Positions 12,314 through 23,900 are shown, counted from the stretch's first letter. The stretch is DNA of 64,000 nucleotides from Blastobasis lacticolella (GCA_905147135.1 LR990048.1:11826563-11890562); one strand, 5' to 3'. The notes: generated by a model not told the origin, from the letters alone. Made by a program: numbers and translations.

Positions 12314-15300
12314 TTATGTCATCGAGTCGTGCCTAGGGTTGGCAGTAAGGGGATCGGTGTCGTCGTGCTGGCCGAAGTTGAAGGCGTTCCTGAAGCTATC
12401 GCGAAGTCGTTCGGTGAACGTCTTGTAGTCCATCCGCGCTTGTTGTCCAAAATCGAAGTCGGCTACTTCTATCGTGTGCCTGAGGAACATGGAAGACATA
12501 ACGTTGTAGCATTTTTACAAGCTTCTATTTAACTTGCACTGTTCGTATGTAAGTTGTCCGTCAACATTTGCAACCTATTTTCGATCATTTTTTGGTATCA
12601 GATTGAGCTGAAATTTGATAGACCTATGTAACTTGGATGACAATGCATTAATATGCATTAACTAATATAACCCCATCGTGTTTGGGATATTTGGAATGAT
12701 CTTGATGAATATGTACTATACCGTGCAATAAAAGCTTGGTATTAATATTTTTTTGCATTCGAGAACTTATTTCGAACCATATTACTAAATTAACTATTGT
12801 TGCATCATCATCACATCACAGCCCGTAACAGTCCACTGCAGGACTTAGGGCCTCTCCCACGAAAGGGGGGTTATTGCCATAATCTCCACGCTTGGCAGGC
12901 GGGTTGGAGATCGCAGTGTTTAAATATAACAATGGAAAATGCTGCTGCCCATTTTCCAGACTACGGACTCTTGATCTTTTGCCTCGAAAACATTAGTCGC
13001 CTTGTACGACACCCATGAGTGTAAGGGGTTGGTGCTATTCTACTCTGCCGGACACAACACGGCCAAAATTATTAATTCTTGCATTACTTTCGGGTATTGT
13101 ATTGTATTCGGCTTCGTCGTCCGCTATCGCTCAGAGCAGACGCTTACTTAAATATAATAAAATTCTTTTATTTTTAGTTAAACAAAAACCTTCCTTAACA
13201 AAACTAAATTAAAGTAAGTTATCCACCAAGTGAAAACAGTTCTTACGCCTATTTAATTGTCAGTATTTTAAATACAAGTGACCATCTATCCGCAAGAGGG
13301 CGCCTCACGTCGCTACGTAAGAAAGAATCGGTAGTGATTTTTCGTCTCACTTCGATACCACAATCTCCAAGTAAGTTACGCGTTTAGACCGTGACAGTAA
13401 CTTGCACCAGTAACTTGCCCATCTCGAGCTAGATAATGAGTATCGTACATTCACCACCTCGAGCTGCATCTCAACCCGATCTGTCCAAATCAGCGAATGT
13501 GACGGGTGACCAAATCACCTTCCGCAAAAGAAAACAGCCGGAGGACCATGGATGTGACTGTGCAAGTGAAGTTAAAACTATACGCAATGAAATATCTAAC
13601 ATCAGCGCTTTACTTGAAAAGCTTATTACAACAAATGAAGCTACAACTACACGACTATGCGACAGTGTTGCAGATTTAAGAACTGAGGTCGCTGGTATGA
13701 AGACATCCCAAGAGAAAACAATATCCGATTTTAGCTCACAAATTCAAGACATCAAATCTTTGATTTCCGGACTATCCCTAGAACAGAGCCACACAAGATC
13801 AGAGATTTCCCAAATTGAAAGTAGGCTCTCTAAAGGCGAAGATAAATTGAAGCTAATAGAGTGTGATCTTGGCAACCTCCACAAAATTTGCACAACTCCA
13901 AAACCCAACAACTCAGACATCCAAGCATCCAAGCAATACTCGGAAGAAAGTATAATTCAGGAACTCCAAGACCGCACCCACAGACGAAAAAATATAATTT
14001 TGGCCGGAATACGTGAACAAATATCTTGCAGCCCCGAAGAAAGTGTAACTAAAGATAAAGCAGATGTGTTGGAAATTTTAAATAATAGCTTCAGAGATAT
14101 ACCACCACCGATAAACATTTTTCGAATTGGAAAATATAACCCAACAAAAAATCGAAGAATCAAGGTCTGCTTCGAGGGTCCTGATACTCCTAAAATGATG
14201 CTTCGTTTAAAAGATAATTTGCCTAGTACTTACAAGATATATTCCGATCAAACTCCAGCCCAACAAAAACATATGCAGAAACTCAAGGACGAATTGACTC
14301 GACGTGTGCAAGATGGAGAAAGTAATTTAGAAATAAAATACAACAAAGGTGTACCAAGAATCGTAAATACTGCCCCAAAAAACTAAATACCGTACCCAAA
14401 CCTACATCCAAAGATAAAACCTACGAAATTATAGATAACTATGTCAAACTAAAGAGTAAGAAATCTCGCTTGAATATTTTGTACATTAATTCGAGAAGCA
14501 TTTGTAACAAGTTTGACGAATTAAAATGTATCCTTAGTGCTATAACTACAACAACACATCTCGTGCTTTTGAGTGAGACATGGATTAAGTCAGAGGAGCA
14601 CGCCCTAACATTCCGCCTACCGAATTACACCCACTATTATAACTATCGGACTGATAAAACAGGAGGAGGAGTATCCATCTTTGCTCACAACGATCTGAAA
14701 CATAGTCTATCTGAATCAACCTACTCTGGTGGCAATAACTATCTCTGGTTAAGTCTAGAAAGGTACGCTCTTAATATCGGACTAGTGTACAATCCCGGCA
14801 ATACCGACTTTGATGAATTTATTGGAACTTTTGAATCACAGCTACAACAACGAAAACGAGGAATAGTATTTGGTGACTTCAATATTGATCTACTAGAGAA
14901 ATCGAAAAAGAAGCAGAAGTACACTAATTGTCTAAGTGCAGCAAATTATAAAGTGTTAAATCCGATAAACAAGAAATACCACACTAGAGGAAGCTCATCA
15001 AAAAAGTCGATACTGGACCATGTCATCACAAGTTTGAAAAACGACAGCTACCACCTTACTTATATTGATACCTCATTTTCTGATCACAGGCAAATACACG
15101 TCACCTTGGAAAAACATAGGCCTCCACGGAAGGAACGTGTAACTTATAAGACTCTTAATTATGAAAAATTATATCGGAGAGTAGAAGCTTCTCAACTCCT
15201 ATCGACAGAAGACTTTGATCAATTTGAAAAGACTTTAAAACAACAGATAGAACAAAGTTCAGAAAATAAAACAAAAATTTTGAATCTACCAAAACAAGAC

Positions 15301-18300
15301 TGGATACAAAAGAAAATCATTGAAGAAATCAATAAGAGGAACGAGTTATGGGTCAATTTGCAAAAGGATTTGGACAATACTACATTACAAACCCAATTCA
15401 AGATGCAAAAAGATATCACCGCCAAATTGATCAAATCATCTAAAGATACCTATTACTATACTCAACTTACCAACTGTAGTAAGAAACCTAAAAAGTTGTG
15501 GAATATAATAAACGAACTCTCCAATAACAAACTAAAATCAAGTTGTGCACCCCCAAAACTTAAAATTAATTCAAAAATAATTACGGACCCTACTGAAATC
15601 TGCAGCTCATTTAATAGCTATTTCTCGTCAATAGGTTCAATCCTGGCACAAAAAATTCTATCAAAACTACAAAACATACAAGACAACATTCCACCTAAAA
15701 ACACAAACATTCATGCACAAAAATTAATAGATTTTGCTCCTACTACTAACGAAGAAGTACTCAAGATAATAGACAACCTAGACCCTAACTCCACTACTGG
15801 TCTGGATGGTATCAGTACGAAAGCCATAAAATGCATTAAGACTTTGATAGTTCCCGGACTCGTAGCGTGCTTTAACAAATGCCTTTCGGAAGGATACTTC
15901 CCAGACATTTTAAAAACCGCAAAAGTAAGCCCAATATACAAGTCTGGCACTAAATCCGATCCAGGAAACTATAGGCCGATATCAGTCCTTCCAGTACTCT
16001 CAAAAATTCTAGAAAAGATCCTACATAAACGCTTGGAAACCTATTTAGAGTCCATTAATTTTATTACTAATCGTCAATTTGGTTTTAGACGTAAGAGAAA
16101 TACCTTAGCTGCAACTATAGACTTAATTACTAAAATTAGACAAAATATAGATGACAAAAAAATCGTGTTAGGTGTATTTATTGACCTTCAGAAGGCATTT
16201 GATACTGTCAGTCACTCTCTACTAATAAACAAGCTTGAAAATATTGGTATTGGTGGTAGTGCATTAAACATGTTTAAGTCTTATTTACAGAATAGGCAGC
16301 AAATAGTAAAAATCAATGATTTCCAAAGTTCACCCCTTCCAATATCTTACGGCATTCCCCAAGGTTCTATTTTGGGACCTCTCTTGTTTACAATTTATAT
16401 TAACACGGTAAGTGATCTAGATATACATGCCCACATAACTCTATATGCAGACGACACATGCTTGTTTTATTTTGGATCAAGCATACAAAACATTATCGAG
16501 AAAGCTCAAAAAGACTTAAATACTTTGCATATATGGCTACAGGCAAATTTACTGACAATTAACGTCTCTAAAACGTCATATATCATTTTTAAAGCTAAAA
16601 ACAAGTCCATCCCATCATATGCATCCTTGAGGATCAATAATACACCAATACAGGAAAAGCAAGTGGAAAAATACTTAGGGCTACGACTGGATAGCCGATT
16701 AACTTTTGATGTGCATATTGACCACATCAAAGATAAACTGTCGTCGTTGATGGGGTCATTGCGCGGAATCGTACGATGTTTTCCCCGAAATGTACGCATA
16801 CTTATCTACAACTCATTAGTAAAGTCACACTTAATGCATCTAATAGAGATCTGGGGTAGTGCATCTAAAACAAAATTGTCCGAACTACAAATCATACAGA
16901 ACAAATTGGTAAAAATCATTTTTCATTATTCATATCTCACACCCACTAACAAAATATATAAAGAAACGAACTTAATGAACATTAAAGAATTATATAATTA
17001 TTGTATGTGTACAATTATATGGAAAATCTTAAATGAAAATATTTATATACCAATCACTCTCACTAAACTCGGGCAAGTGTCTAAACGCTCCACAAGACGC
17101 GCTAACTATCTTGTACTACCGAAGATAAGAACGAACTATGGCAAAAAAATGTTAACATATGAGGGTGCGCAACTTTTTAACAACTTACCGTCCAATATAA
17201 AAACTACGGAAACTTACATTGAATTTAAGAGAAAGTTGAACGATTTTATACTTAAAGAATGTCGTATTTAAAGATAAGAGATTCCTGGGTAACAATTCTA
17301 GTTTATTCAATGCAACCTACTTGTGTATAACAGTGAAGTGTTCTGGTGTGCGTTACGAACGACAAACTAAATTAATTGTGTAAGTTATTTTCTCATGTAA
17401 GTGATGTTGTATCTTTTATGAGAATAAATATGTTTAAACCTATTGTAGGTATATTTTAGTTTTAATTTTGAAATTGTAGTCCTATAGTATTCGGTAACTT
17501 TTAGTTAAGGATGATTTCGTTTATCCTGTTTATATCGGTGGAAACTAATAATTGGCTCTGTGCTGCCAGTATCATTTTATATTGTAATTATTACTGTGGG
17601 TTATCCTTAAGCAAATAAATATAGAATAAATGAATTAAATAATTTAGTTAGTTATAACTGATTCATGCATTTACTTATTTAGTCAATTTCCGTAGTTCAT
17701 CACGTCATCGAGTACAAAAAAAACATTTTGTAGCGATAGTAGACCTTTAGGAGACCCACGAAACGTCAGTCTGCCCGTGCACAGCAAGGCACAAAAAAAT
17801 TATTGTTTTAGTGACCCCAACTTCAACTTATCGTAGCGATAGTTCTTACATATCCTCTTGTGTGGATTCTATCAGTAAAAAAACCGGTCGGCCTCACACA
17901 TCCGCTTGGCTGGTTCACTTTTTAGTCCCATTAGGGGCACTTTACTTTTTGGAGACTATAATGTGGGTCTAAACGACTTATCTCGCTACAAGTTTTTTTA
18001 TGTATTCGATTATGTATAATAAACTACGTCACCCTAACAGTATATTTATTTACTAGTTTCAACTCCGCCAGTCCTTCAATTTCATGTTATTTTGTCAGTT
18101 TCGATAAATCGTACGTTATTAGGCAGTCAGTTATTCCTTATACGCCAGTTCACCAACTCGTTTCTCTCGCCATTTTACGAGTATCAGTTTCCAGTACTTA
18201 TTGAATGCATACAGGACTAGTGAACCTGGCGTATTAGGAAAATGACATTACAAGAACTGAGACATGGAACACATCGGCCAGATTACGCATTCTACAGGCG

Positions 18301-21300
18301 GTTATATTTATCCTCATTGGTCAGCCTAGAACGGACTAACTGATTTAAAGAATATGTAAGCGAAACATGATGAAATTTCAGTGATACACGAGCAGACTGA
18401 CACCTGATGGCAAGGGTCGAAACATCTACGATTTATGCACTTAAAAGTATAAAAGTAACGAAAAAACACAACAAAATCAAGTTTATGGATTACGTATATG
18501 ACACATATTGTGGGATGATATTTATATCAGTTTAAAAACAGAAATGGTAACCAGCCCATCTAGAGTTACAGTTATGTGCGCAGCGCAGGCATACCATATG
18601 GCAATGACTTATTTATCACTCTCTCCACTAATCTATTCTATGCATGCTTAATTATCCACAGTAATATTATAAATACCAAACTAACTCTTGTGTTACGCTT
18701 TCACACTTAAACCACTGAACAGATTTGAATAAAATTTTACAACGTAACAGATACAGCTACTATTTGTCCGAAAAAAAACGAATTTAACAAAGTCGAAGCC
18801 GCGGCCACAATCTTGTATTTCGTTTCCTATATTTTTAAGCTATTGCATAGCTTTTATCGCGGGCTTTGAGCGCGGCGACCGGATCAAGAAATTCCGCAAC
18901 GAAAAAAAACTAACACCCCCCACACCGACCGGCACAGCGGTGCGGCGTTGAAAGCCGTGCATCGTCTAACGTCGTTTCAGTTCGGCAGACTTCGGCACGG
19001 TGTTTGTGTGCGTGCGACTAGACGTATGCGTGTAGACTAGCTGCTAACTGTTCATAACTGATTCTATATCTTTTAGACACAATGCTAGGTGAGGCAGCGT
19101 GCTTTTTGGCCGCGTCCACGAGTGAGTTCGAGCCCGCGACTAGTTGAACCTTAACGGTATATGGTACGACTGTACGAAGCTCGCATTAATTAGCTCTTAA
19201 TTATTATTATTTTGCAGTGCCCTCACAGGGTCACCTGAAATACTTGCCTACTTTTAATATCCGATGTTATTATGCCACCATGTGAAGCTATAAATAAAAG
19301 ACTCAGTGACCAAATTTAGGAGAGCGAATGGTGCAACGCTCTTCATACGTACCGAGACCGATGTTGGTAGTAAGCAACGCCAAAGACCACCAGTATGACG
19401 GCCAGGAGACAGAAGACTACGGGCACCACGATGACAGAGAGCTGCGAGTTGATTGACACTGAAACGCGATAAAAAGAAATATTACATTATTGATTGTGTA
19501 TGCACACATTAATTATGCACTGAGCAACATTGGCGGCGAATTTTTACACCTCCTTTACGATCCAAAAGAGTCCTAGAAAAATAATCATATTGTATTTAAA
19601 CTACTGCGGTTATTATTGTTACACGTTATTCACGGCCGCAAAACAGTCTGTTGACCCTCTTCTGTTCTTTCACGGTTTGACACAAGCATTTGCATCAGAC
19701 TAGACAGATACACGGTGGGCGGAGCCTGTGTAGGGGGCGGGGGCAGCGAGCAGAGCTTGAGGCTCAGTGGGTGGGGCTGGTGGGGCTTGTGGGACAGTGG
19801 GGCGGCCAGGCCGACAGTGGGCGTGGCCTCTGCAGCACGACGCGCGCGAATGTTTTCAGATGGTCGAGGCTCGACATTATTTAACTAACTTTCGGCTTTT
19901 CGCGTATCTTGCTAAGTAGATAAGTATTTCAATTTTACAATTGCGCCAATGCACGCAGTAAGATACCCAGAAAATACTTTTAAAAAGCATTTTGTATTGA
20001 TTGCATATAACTTAAAAAATAGAGCTGAACATATATAAATTACACACCTTTATAAATATTTATTGTCGCTCTTGAGACGACCTTTCCTAAGTCATTCTCT
20101 ATTATAACCACAACAGTGTGTTGATCAGTATCAGAGAAATAATGGATTAATGGAAAATTGTTTGAGCCAGTCCTTATTTTGTTCCCTGGACAAGTCTCAT
20201 TTCCTGTTATATTGTATTGTCCGACTTTGTACAATGCGCAATATTCAAATGGTGGCGATCCAGTGTATTTCACGTCTAAATTCATCAGGTCTTCATGCTG
20301 AAGCCAGTTAAGACCAGTTATGTTGACAGGAGCCCCTATGGGTTCTGAAATATAAAAAACAATATGTATCTAAGTATGCAGAAGGAATCTCTTAAATAAA
20401 CATTCAGTAAAACAAGGAATCCGTACCTCGAATAGCTATGGTGTCCTGATAATGCCCGTACGTATAACTGTCACCGATGGGAACAATTGAGCTCTTGCAT
20501 ATGAATTCTTGTAGAGGTCCAACTTTCTTCTTGAAGGTTTTATTTGAAGCAGCTCTCTTGACCAACTTGTGTGCCGTGTCATTGTTGTCTGCCTGAGACT
20601 GTGGTATATTTGTTGTAGCTGGTGTTTTGTCTGTTGTTGTTTGTGGATGTTCTGTAGTGTCAGGTTTTGTAGGTTTCTGAGTGGTGGTTGTGGTGGTTGT
20701 GGTAGTGGTACTGGTAGTTGTGGTGGTAGTGGTGGTAGTGGTGGTTGAAGTTGTTGTAGTGGTTGGCAATGGAGGTAGAGGTTTATGGTTAGCAACAACC
20801 AGCACATCAAGGTGGTGGTCCTTCATAACATCTGTGTATGTGTAATTGAGTGAAAACTCAGTTGTCATACCATAAAATGTACAATCTATAAACCAATACG
20901 TCAGAATGCTCGAGGAATTAGACCTCAAGAAATCCAGTTCCTTTTCAGGTAGTTTTATTGTGTGAATCACACTTTTGTTTACAGCCACAAAACTGTTTGG
21001 ACGTTCTGTATTATTTTGACTTAGTGTCAAATTGCCATTCAATGTGTCTGCGAACAAAACAACTTTTGTTAATAAACTCTATTTATCAACTATATGCTGT
21101 TGTAATATACACTACTATGTAAACAAAATAAATTTACAATTGCAGACATTAAGTGGGAGTAGTAATCTCTAAATACGCAATTTATTTCACAGTGAGATAA
21201 AAACTTCCTGAGTATTTATAAACATTATCATGGCAAACTACAGAGGAAATACTGAACCATTACAAAATGGGCATATTGTGAGGACTTCTGAGACAGAAAA

Positions 21301-23254
21301 GTAATATGTATGCTAATAGATGATCATTATTTTTTTATGCTACTTAGTAACAAACAAGCAGACAGCCCACCTGATGATAAGCGGTAAATGTTGTTCATTA
21401 CCATCTACTTAAAGAGTTGTATTTTAGTTTTTCAGAGATATTTCACACGCCTATTATATTACCTGTAAGTTTGAATGTAGTGTCAGCAGTATCAATGGGA
21501 ATGTATACACCAAAGTAATATTTCTCAAGTTTCACCTTAGCTGTATATTGACCTGCTTGATAATAATCTTTTGAATATGTAAAATCCCATGTTGCTGTAT
21601 CTGATTTAAGGTCCACCTGAAAAGGTTTGTGTCAAAATGCAAATAAAACATTTACAGAGTCCTAGTGATGACTTAATCTAAATATGTAATATGAATAAGA
21701 TACTGATGGATCACTAACTGATTGATACATTGGCTGCCATGCCAGTAATTATGGCTGATATTTTGTAGTATAACTGGCATTGGGGATATGGTGGTCATTA
21801 TGACCAGTTCTACAGACATACATTTAAGACATCTTTACATGCCACAGGCTGCTTGTGATTTTAAATGACTAACAAAGCCCTAAAGATTATGTCATTGGCC
21901 TCATGGTATTCCACAAATTTTGTAATACTACAGATAGATAGTTAAAACAGTTAAAAGAAGGAAAACATTGTTTTGAAAGCTGCACATCCAGGTGACTGAA
22001 TGTGTAACCATGATGCAATCTGGTCAGGTTACCCTGTTAGGATGGCAGATGGAAGTCACTCCTCTGTATTTTCCTGATCAGCCCCTATCCTAGATCCTGT
22101 GATCAAGCAAAGCAAGGCGTTTAAGGCAGACACCAGGCCCTTGCGCACCAGGAGAGCACAACCAGGACATGAAAGCCAAGATGAGTAAGTCTTAAGACAG
22201 TTAGAACAGAATTCGCCGATGTCTTGTGCCAAAATAAATATACAAAATACACATACAGTACTTCCATTTTAATGTCGAATTGACACATCACAGGATAAAA
22301 GAAGAAAAAGGAATGATTTTAAGGTATATGTATGTTTATGTAGGTATGTACAAGGGTTTCCAAAATGGTTTCTGGCATTGAAAATATTTATGCCAACCAA
22401 TAAACAAAAAACAAACAATAAAAAGTATCAGAATTACAGATCACAGCCCCTTAATCTCTAACTTAACATAATATGTTCCCCCTTCTCCCCATTGGCCATA
22501 TCCTAATTACTATTTTTTTATTAACTCTGTATAAAGTCAAAATTTGCTTAGCTAAAATATCACAATGGTTTTACTACACCATGCCAATATCAGCTATATT
22601 TGGAGAATTCCCTCTTGCCATCAATAGGGAGATGGTTAACTGGAATCCTCATTAGAAAACTTCCTTGTTCTGAACAATATTTCTGGTCAAATGTTTGGTC
22701 ACAGTTGTATCATGAGGCTTGATTCTTTTTTTTTTATGTTATACGACAGACAAACAGACAAGCGGGCCACCTGACTGAAAGTGGTCACCGTCGCCTAAGG
22801 ACATCAGCAACACCAGGGAAGTTTGATAATTTTATATCATGATATTCTTAATTCAAAATTATGATATTCCCAGTCTACTATCATTAGACTTACCGTTAAA
22901 TCATTTTGAGGGAGTATAACGTCCCAAAAAATCAATCGCATGTTACTGTTATCAAATCCAGAAACTTTGGCAACATAGGTTATGTTAGAACCTAGAACGG
23001 TTGGTCCATTGTTTTCCAAAGTTACCTTGTAGGATGATACTACTGTAACAAAGAACAAACATAACCATTAATCAGTGGAAAGGTCTATTCGTCCATTCAC
23101 TGAAAACAGTAGATAAAGTGAAAGCTATTGATTTTTATATTTTGACGGGAACAGCGACGTGAGCTAGTTACATCGTAATAGAATACAAGTAATCTCGCAA
23201 CTTACCAGTCTGTAAAATAAATAAAACGCATAGCCGCAGAATAAAGGCCTGCAT
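12314..23254 (-). CDS. PKD-domain, mucin-like type I membrane glycoprotein (PMEL/GPNMB/TMEM130-like), 7 exons
   Basis: Exons on the minus strand: 23254-23206, 23042-22894, 21616-21463, 21047-20427, 20344-20048, 19458-19353, 12479-12314. All junctions are GT-AG, phases agree, and the total of 1542 nt gives 513 residues. Exon 1 is a signal peptide (MQAFILRLCVLFILQT). Exons 2-4 hold a luminal region with many N-glycosylation sequons and a PKD-like stretch (YWFIDCTFYG...LNYTYTD). A Thr-rich, mucin-like linker in exon 4 and a dibasic KLVKRAA site follow, then a Cys-containing domain in exon 5. Exon 6 is one membrane helix (about residues 431-452) and exon 7 a cytoplasmic tail (VADFDFGQQ...). This is the domain order of PMEL/GPNMB/TMEM130 proteins. 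Exact orthology is inference. The last intron (19352-12480) is 6.9 kb and contains a LINE. Confidence 0.82.
12812..13062 (+). repeat. Dispersed repeat family A copy (in last intron of PKD gene)
   Basis: Runs from CATCATCACATCACAGCCCG and CAGTCCACTGCAGG through CTCCCACGAAAGG and AAAATGCTGCTGCCCATTTT to CTCTGCCGGACAC. Same layout as the other full copies, opposite in orientation to the copy at 2226-2479. Confidence 0.8.
13436..14386 (+). CDS. LINE ORF1 (nucleic-acid-binding protein, 316 aa)
   Basis: Starts at ATG 13436 and ends at TAA 14384-14386. The N-terminus is low complexity with a CDCASEVKTIRNEI stretch, followed by about 100 residues of heptad-rich coiled coil (roughly residues 45-150). 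Then comes DRTHRRKNIILAGIREQ, the hallmark opening of the RNA-binding domain in L1/CR1-type ORF1 proteins. The C-terminus has K/R-rich patches (KVCFEGPDTPKMMLRLKDNL). No CCHC knuckles were seen. It probably forms a trimeric ribonucleoprotein with LINE RNA; that is family inference. ORF2 follows with only about 84 bases between the ORF1 stop and the first conserved ORF2 residues. Confidence 0.8.
   Translation: MSIVHSPPRAASQPDLSKSANVTGDQITFRKRKQPEDHGCDCASEVKTIRNEISNISALLEKLITTNEATTTRLCDSVADLRTEVAGMKTSQEKTISDFSSQIQDIKSLISGLSLEQSHTRSEISQIESRLSKGEDKLKLIECDLGNLHKICTTPKPNNSDIQASKQYSEESIIQELQDRTHRRKNIILAGIREQISCSPEESVTKDKADVLEILNNSFRDIPPPINIFRIGKYNPTKNRRIKVCFEGPDTPKMMLRLKDNLPSTYKIYSDQTPAQQKHMQKLKDELTRRVQDGESNLEIKYNKGVPRIVNTAPKN
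14470..17271 (+). CDS. LINE ORF2: endonuclease-reverse transcriptase (about 930 aa)
   Basis: N-terminal APE-type endonuclease: INSRS, SETW (residues 35-38 counting from codon 14470), GDFNIDLL and SDHRQIHVTL, giving the metal-binding and catalytic residues expected. Reverse transcriptase follows: YRPISVLPVLSKILEKIL, FIDLQKAFDTVSH (catalytic Asp near residue 572), GIPQGSILGPLLF, and YADDT at residues 659-663. There are no internal stops. Codon 14470 is TTG. The frame stays open upstream past the ORF1 stop with no ATG near the domain start, so translation likely relies on reinitiation or readthrough from ORF1. That is inference. Confidence 0.9.
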   Translation: MNILYINSRSICNKFDELKCILSAITTTTHLVLLSETWIKSEEHALTFRLPNYTHYYNYRTDKTGGGVSIFAHNDLKHSLSESTYSGGNNYLWLSLERYALNIGLVYNPGNTDFDEFIGTFESQLQQRKRGIVFGDFNIDLLEKSKKKQKYTNCLSAANYKVLNPINKKYHTRGSSSKKSILDHVITSLKNDSYHLTYIDTSFSDHRQIHVTLEKHRPPRKERVTYKTLNYEKLYRRVEASQLLSTEDFDQFEKTLKQQIEQSSENKTKILNLPKQDWIQKKIIEEINKRNELWVNLQKDLDNTTLQTQFKMQKDITAKLIKSSKDTYYYTQLTNCSKKPKKLWNIINELSNNKLKSSCAPPKLKINSKIITDPTEICSSFNSYFSSIGSILAQKILSKLQNIQDNIPPKNTNIHAQKLIDFAPTTNEEVLKIIDNLDPNSTTGLDGISTKAIKCIKTLIVPGLVACFNKCLSEGYFPDILKTAKVSPIYKSGTKSDPGNYRPISVLPVLSKILEKILHKRLETYLESINFITNRQFGFRRKRNTLAATIDLITKIRQNIDDKKIVLGVFIDLQKAFDTVSHSLLINKLENIGIGGSALNMFKSYLQNRQQIVKINDFQSSPLPISYGIPQGSILGPLLFTIYINTVSDLDIHAHITLYADDTCLFYFGSSIQNIIEKAQKDLNTLHIWLQANLLTINVSKTSYIIFKAKNKSIPSYASLRINNTPIQEKQVEKYLGLRLDSRLTFDVHIDHIKDKLSSLMGSLRGIVRCFPRNVRILIYNSLVKSHLMHLIEIWGSASKTKLSELQIIQNKLVKIIFHYSYLTPTNKIYKETNLMNIKELYNYCMCTIIWKILNENIYIPITLTKLGQVSKRSTRRANYLVLPKIRTNYGKKMLTYEGAQLFNNLPSNIKTTETYIEFKRKLNDFILKECRI
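17700..17800 (+). repeat. Interspersed repeat CGTCATCGAGTACAA, copy 2
   Basis: Matches 8815-8925 from CGTCATCGAGTACAA through GCGATAGTAGACSTTTAG to CCGTGCACA. It begins about 60 bp past the estimated LINE end. Confidence 0.65.
18840..19160. other. GC-rich, promoter-like patch inside an intron
   Basis: CpG-rich (GCGCGGCGACCGG, GCACAGCGGTGCGGCG) in otherwise AT-rich intronic DNA. On the plus strand TTTCAGTTCGGCAG resembles an arthropod initiator (TCAGT). It is followed about 100 bp later by ACACAATGCTAGGTGAG, which could read as a short first exon and donor. No downstream plus-strand coding exon is seen before 23901, so function is unproven. Confidence 0.3.
19700..19860. other. Cluster of GC-box-like motifs in intron 5 of the PKD gene
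   Basis: Between 19717 and 19835 the plus strand repeats GGGCGGAGC, GGGGGCGGG, GTGGGTGGGGCTGG, GTGGGGCGG and GTGGGCGTGGC. These are Sp1/KLF-type GC and GT boxes in a region otherwise AT-rich. It may be an enhancer or a degenerate G-rich tandem repeat. Confidence 0.35.
21330..21420 (+). repeat. CCACCTGATGG-family repeat fragment (PKD gene intron 3)
   Basis: TTTTTTATGCTACTTAGTAACAAACAAGCAGACAGCCCACCTGATGATAAGC layout (shown here only by its parts: ACAAACAAGCAGAC, CCCACCTGATGATAAGC). The same family lies at 22725-22830, 37900-38060 (inverted), 41757-41950 and 59385-59480. Confidence 0.6.
21960..22160 (+). repeat. tRNA-derived SINE fragment (PKD gene intron 2)
   Basis: Contains GTGACTGAATGTGTAACCATGA, GGTCAGGTTACCCTG and GGATGGCAGATGGAAGTCAC in reverse orientation to the copies at 45545-45899 and 57000-57350. 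The tRNA-like head is missing, so it is a truncated body fragment. Confidence 0.6.
22725..22830 (+). repeat. CCACCTGATGG-family repeat copy
   Basis: TTTTTTTTATG, GACAAACAGACAAGCGGG, CCACCTGACTGAAAGTGGTC and CATCAGCAACACCAGG appear in the same order as in the longer copy at 41757-41950. Confidence 0.7.
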
Positions 23255-23900
23255 AATAAGATCGATTTGTTACTATAGGAGTTGGACTGAATTTAGTAGG
23301 ACAATGTTACAGGTCGTTGCTGTAAATTTGAAAAATATTCTATGATGTATATGTACAGTAGGATGAGCACAAAATTACATTACACAAATCATATCACAAA
23401 ACAATCACGTTTTATTGATACAATCACGCAAAACAGAAATTATTCTTTCACTGTGCGCAATAATCAGCAAACAATGTCAGCCGTCAGACAACAGTTGACA
23501 GACAGACAGATGATCACACAAACATATATAACACGGACTATAAATACTACGATTGACAGATGTTCTAAGAAAAGGTTACACGATCAGTCAGGTGTCACAT
23601 CAGGTCGTCAGTAGTCACCATTTGCACACTTTTGATTGATCCTAGACGTACACCACCATAGAATTTTTGGTTATTGGTCCGAGATTCGAACGGCGAAGGC
23701 AGGGGGGAAGGGAAGGGAGAGTATAGTTGACTGACGGAGGGACTTGTTATTTGTGTGTGTTTGTATTGCACTTTCTTTCTTTCTGAATATCGTGATTAGA
23801 TAATTAGTTAGAATTTGTATGGCACGTATTATATAGAATGTGAAAGTGAATTGTTCAGAAGCGAAAATACTTAAAATACTGTATTTTGAAATTGTTAAAA
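23255..23900. promoter_or_regulatory. Shared upstream region of two divergent genes
   Basis: About 650 bp separate the start codons of the PKD glycoprotein (minus) and the PPxY membrane protein (plus). Both 5' UTRs and any promoters must lie here or start inside it. No clear TATA box was found. A purine-rich GGCAGGGGGGAAGGGAAGG run lies near 23698. Confidence 0.4.

Larger units (their letters stand above)
13270..17645 (+). mobile_element. Near full-length two-ORF LINE (CR1/L2/jockey-group type)
   Basis: A 5' leader of about 165 bp, ORF1 (13436-14386), ORF2 (ending 17271) and a 3' UTR ending in short A/T-rich repeats (AATAAATGAATTAAATAA near 17620). Both frames are open. End points are estimates: I could not find a clear target-site duplication. 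It lies in the last intron of the PKD glycoprotein gene, on the opposite strand to that gene. Confidence 0.85.
17646..19352. other. Rest of last PKD-gene intron, repeats and a GC-rich patch
   Basis: Holds copy 2 of the CGTCATCGAGTACAA repeat (17700-17800) and a stretch near 18668-18790 resembling the lepidopteran TATAAATRCSAAA...GTTACGCTTTCACACTTAAAC repeat. A GC-rich patch lies at about 18840-19160. No exon is needed here for the PKD gene. Confidence 0.55.

Noticed and set aside
20436..20810. Proline-rich frame on the minus strand
   Set aside because: It is the alternate frame of the Thr-rich repeat in exon 4 of the PKD gene.
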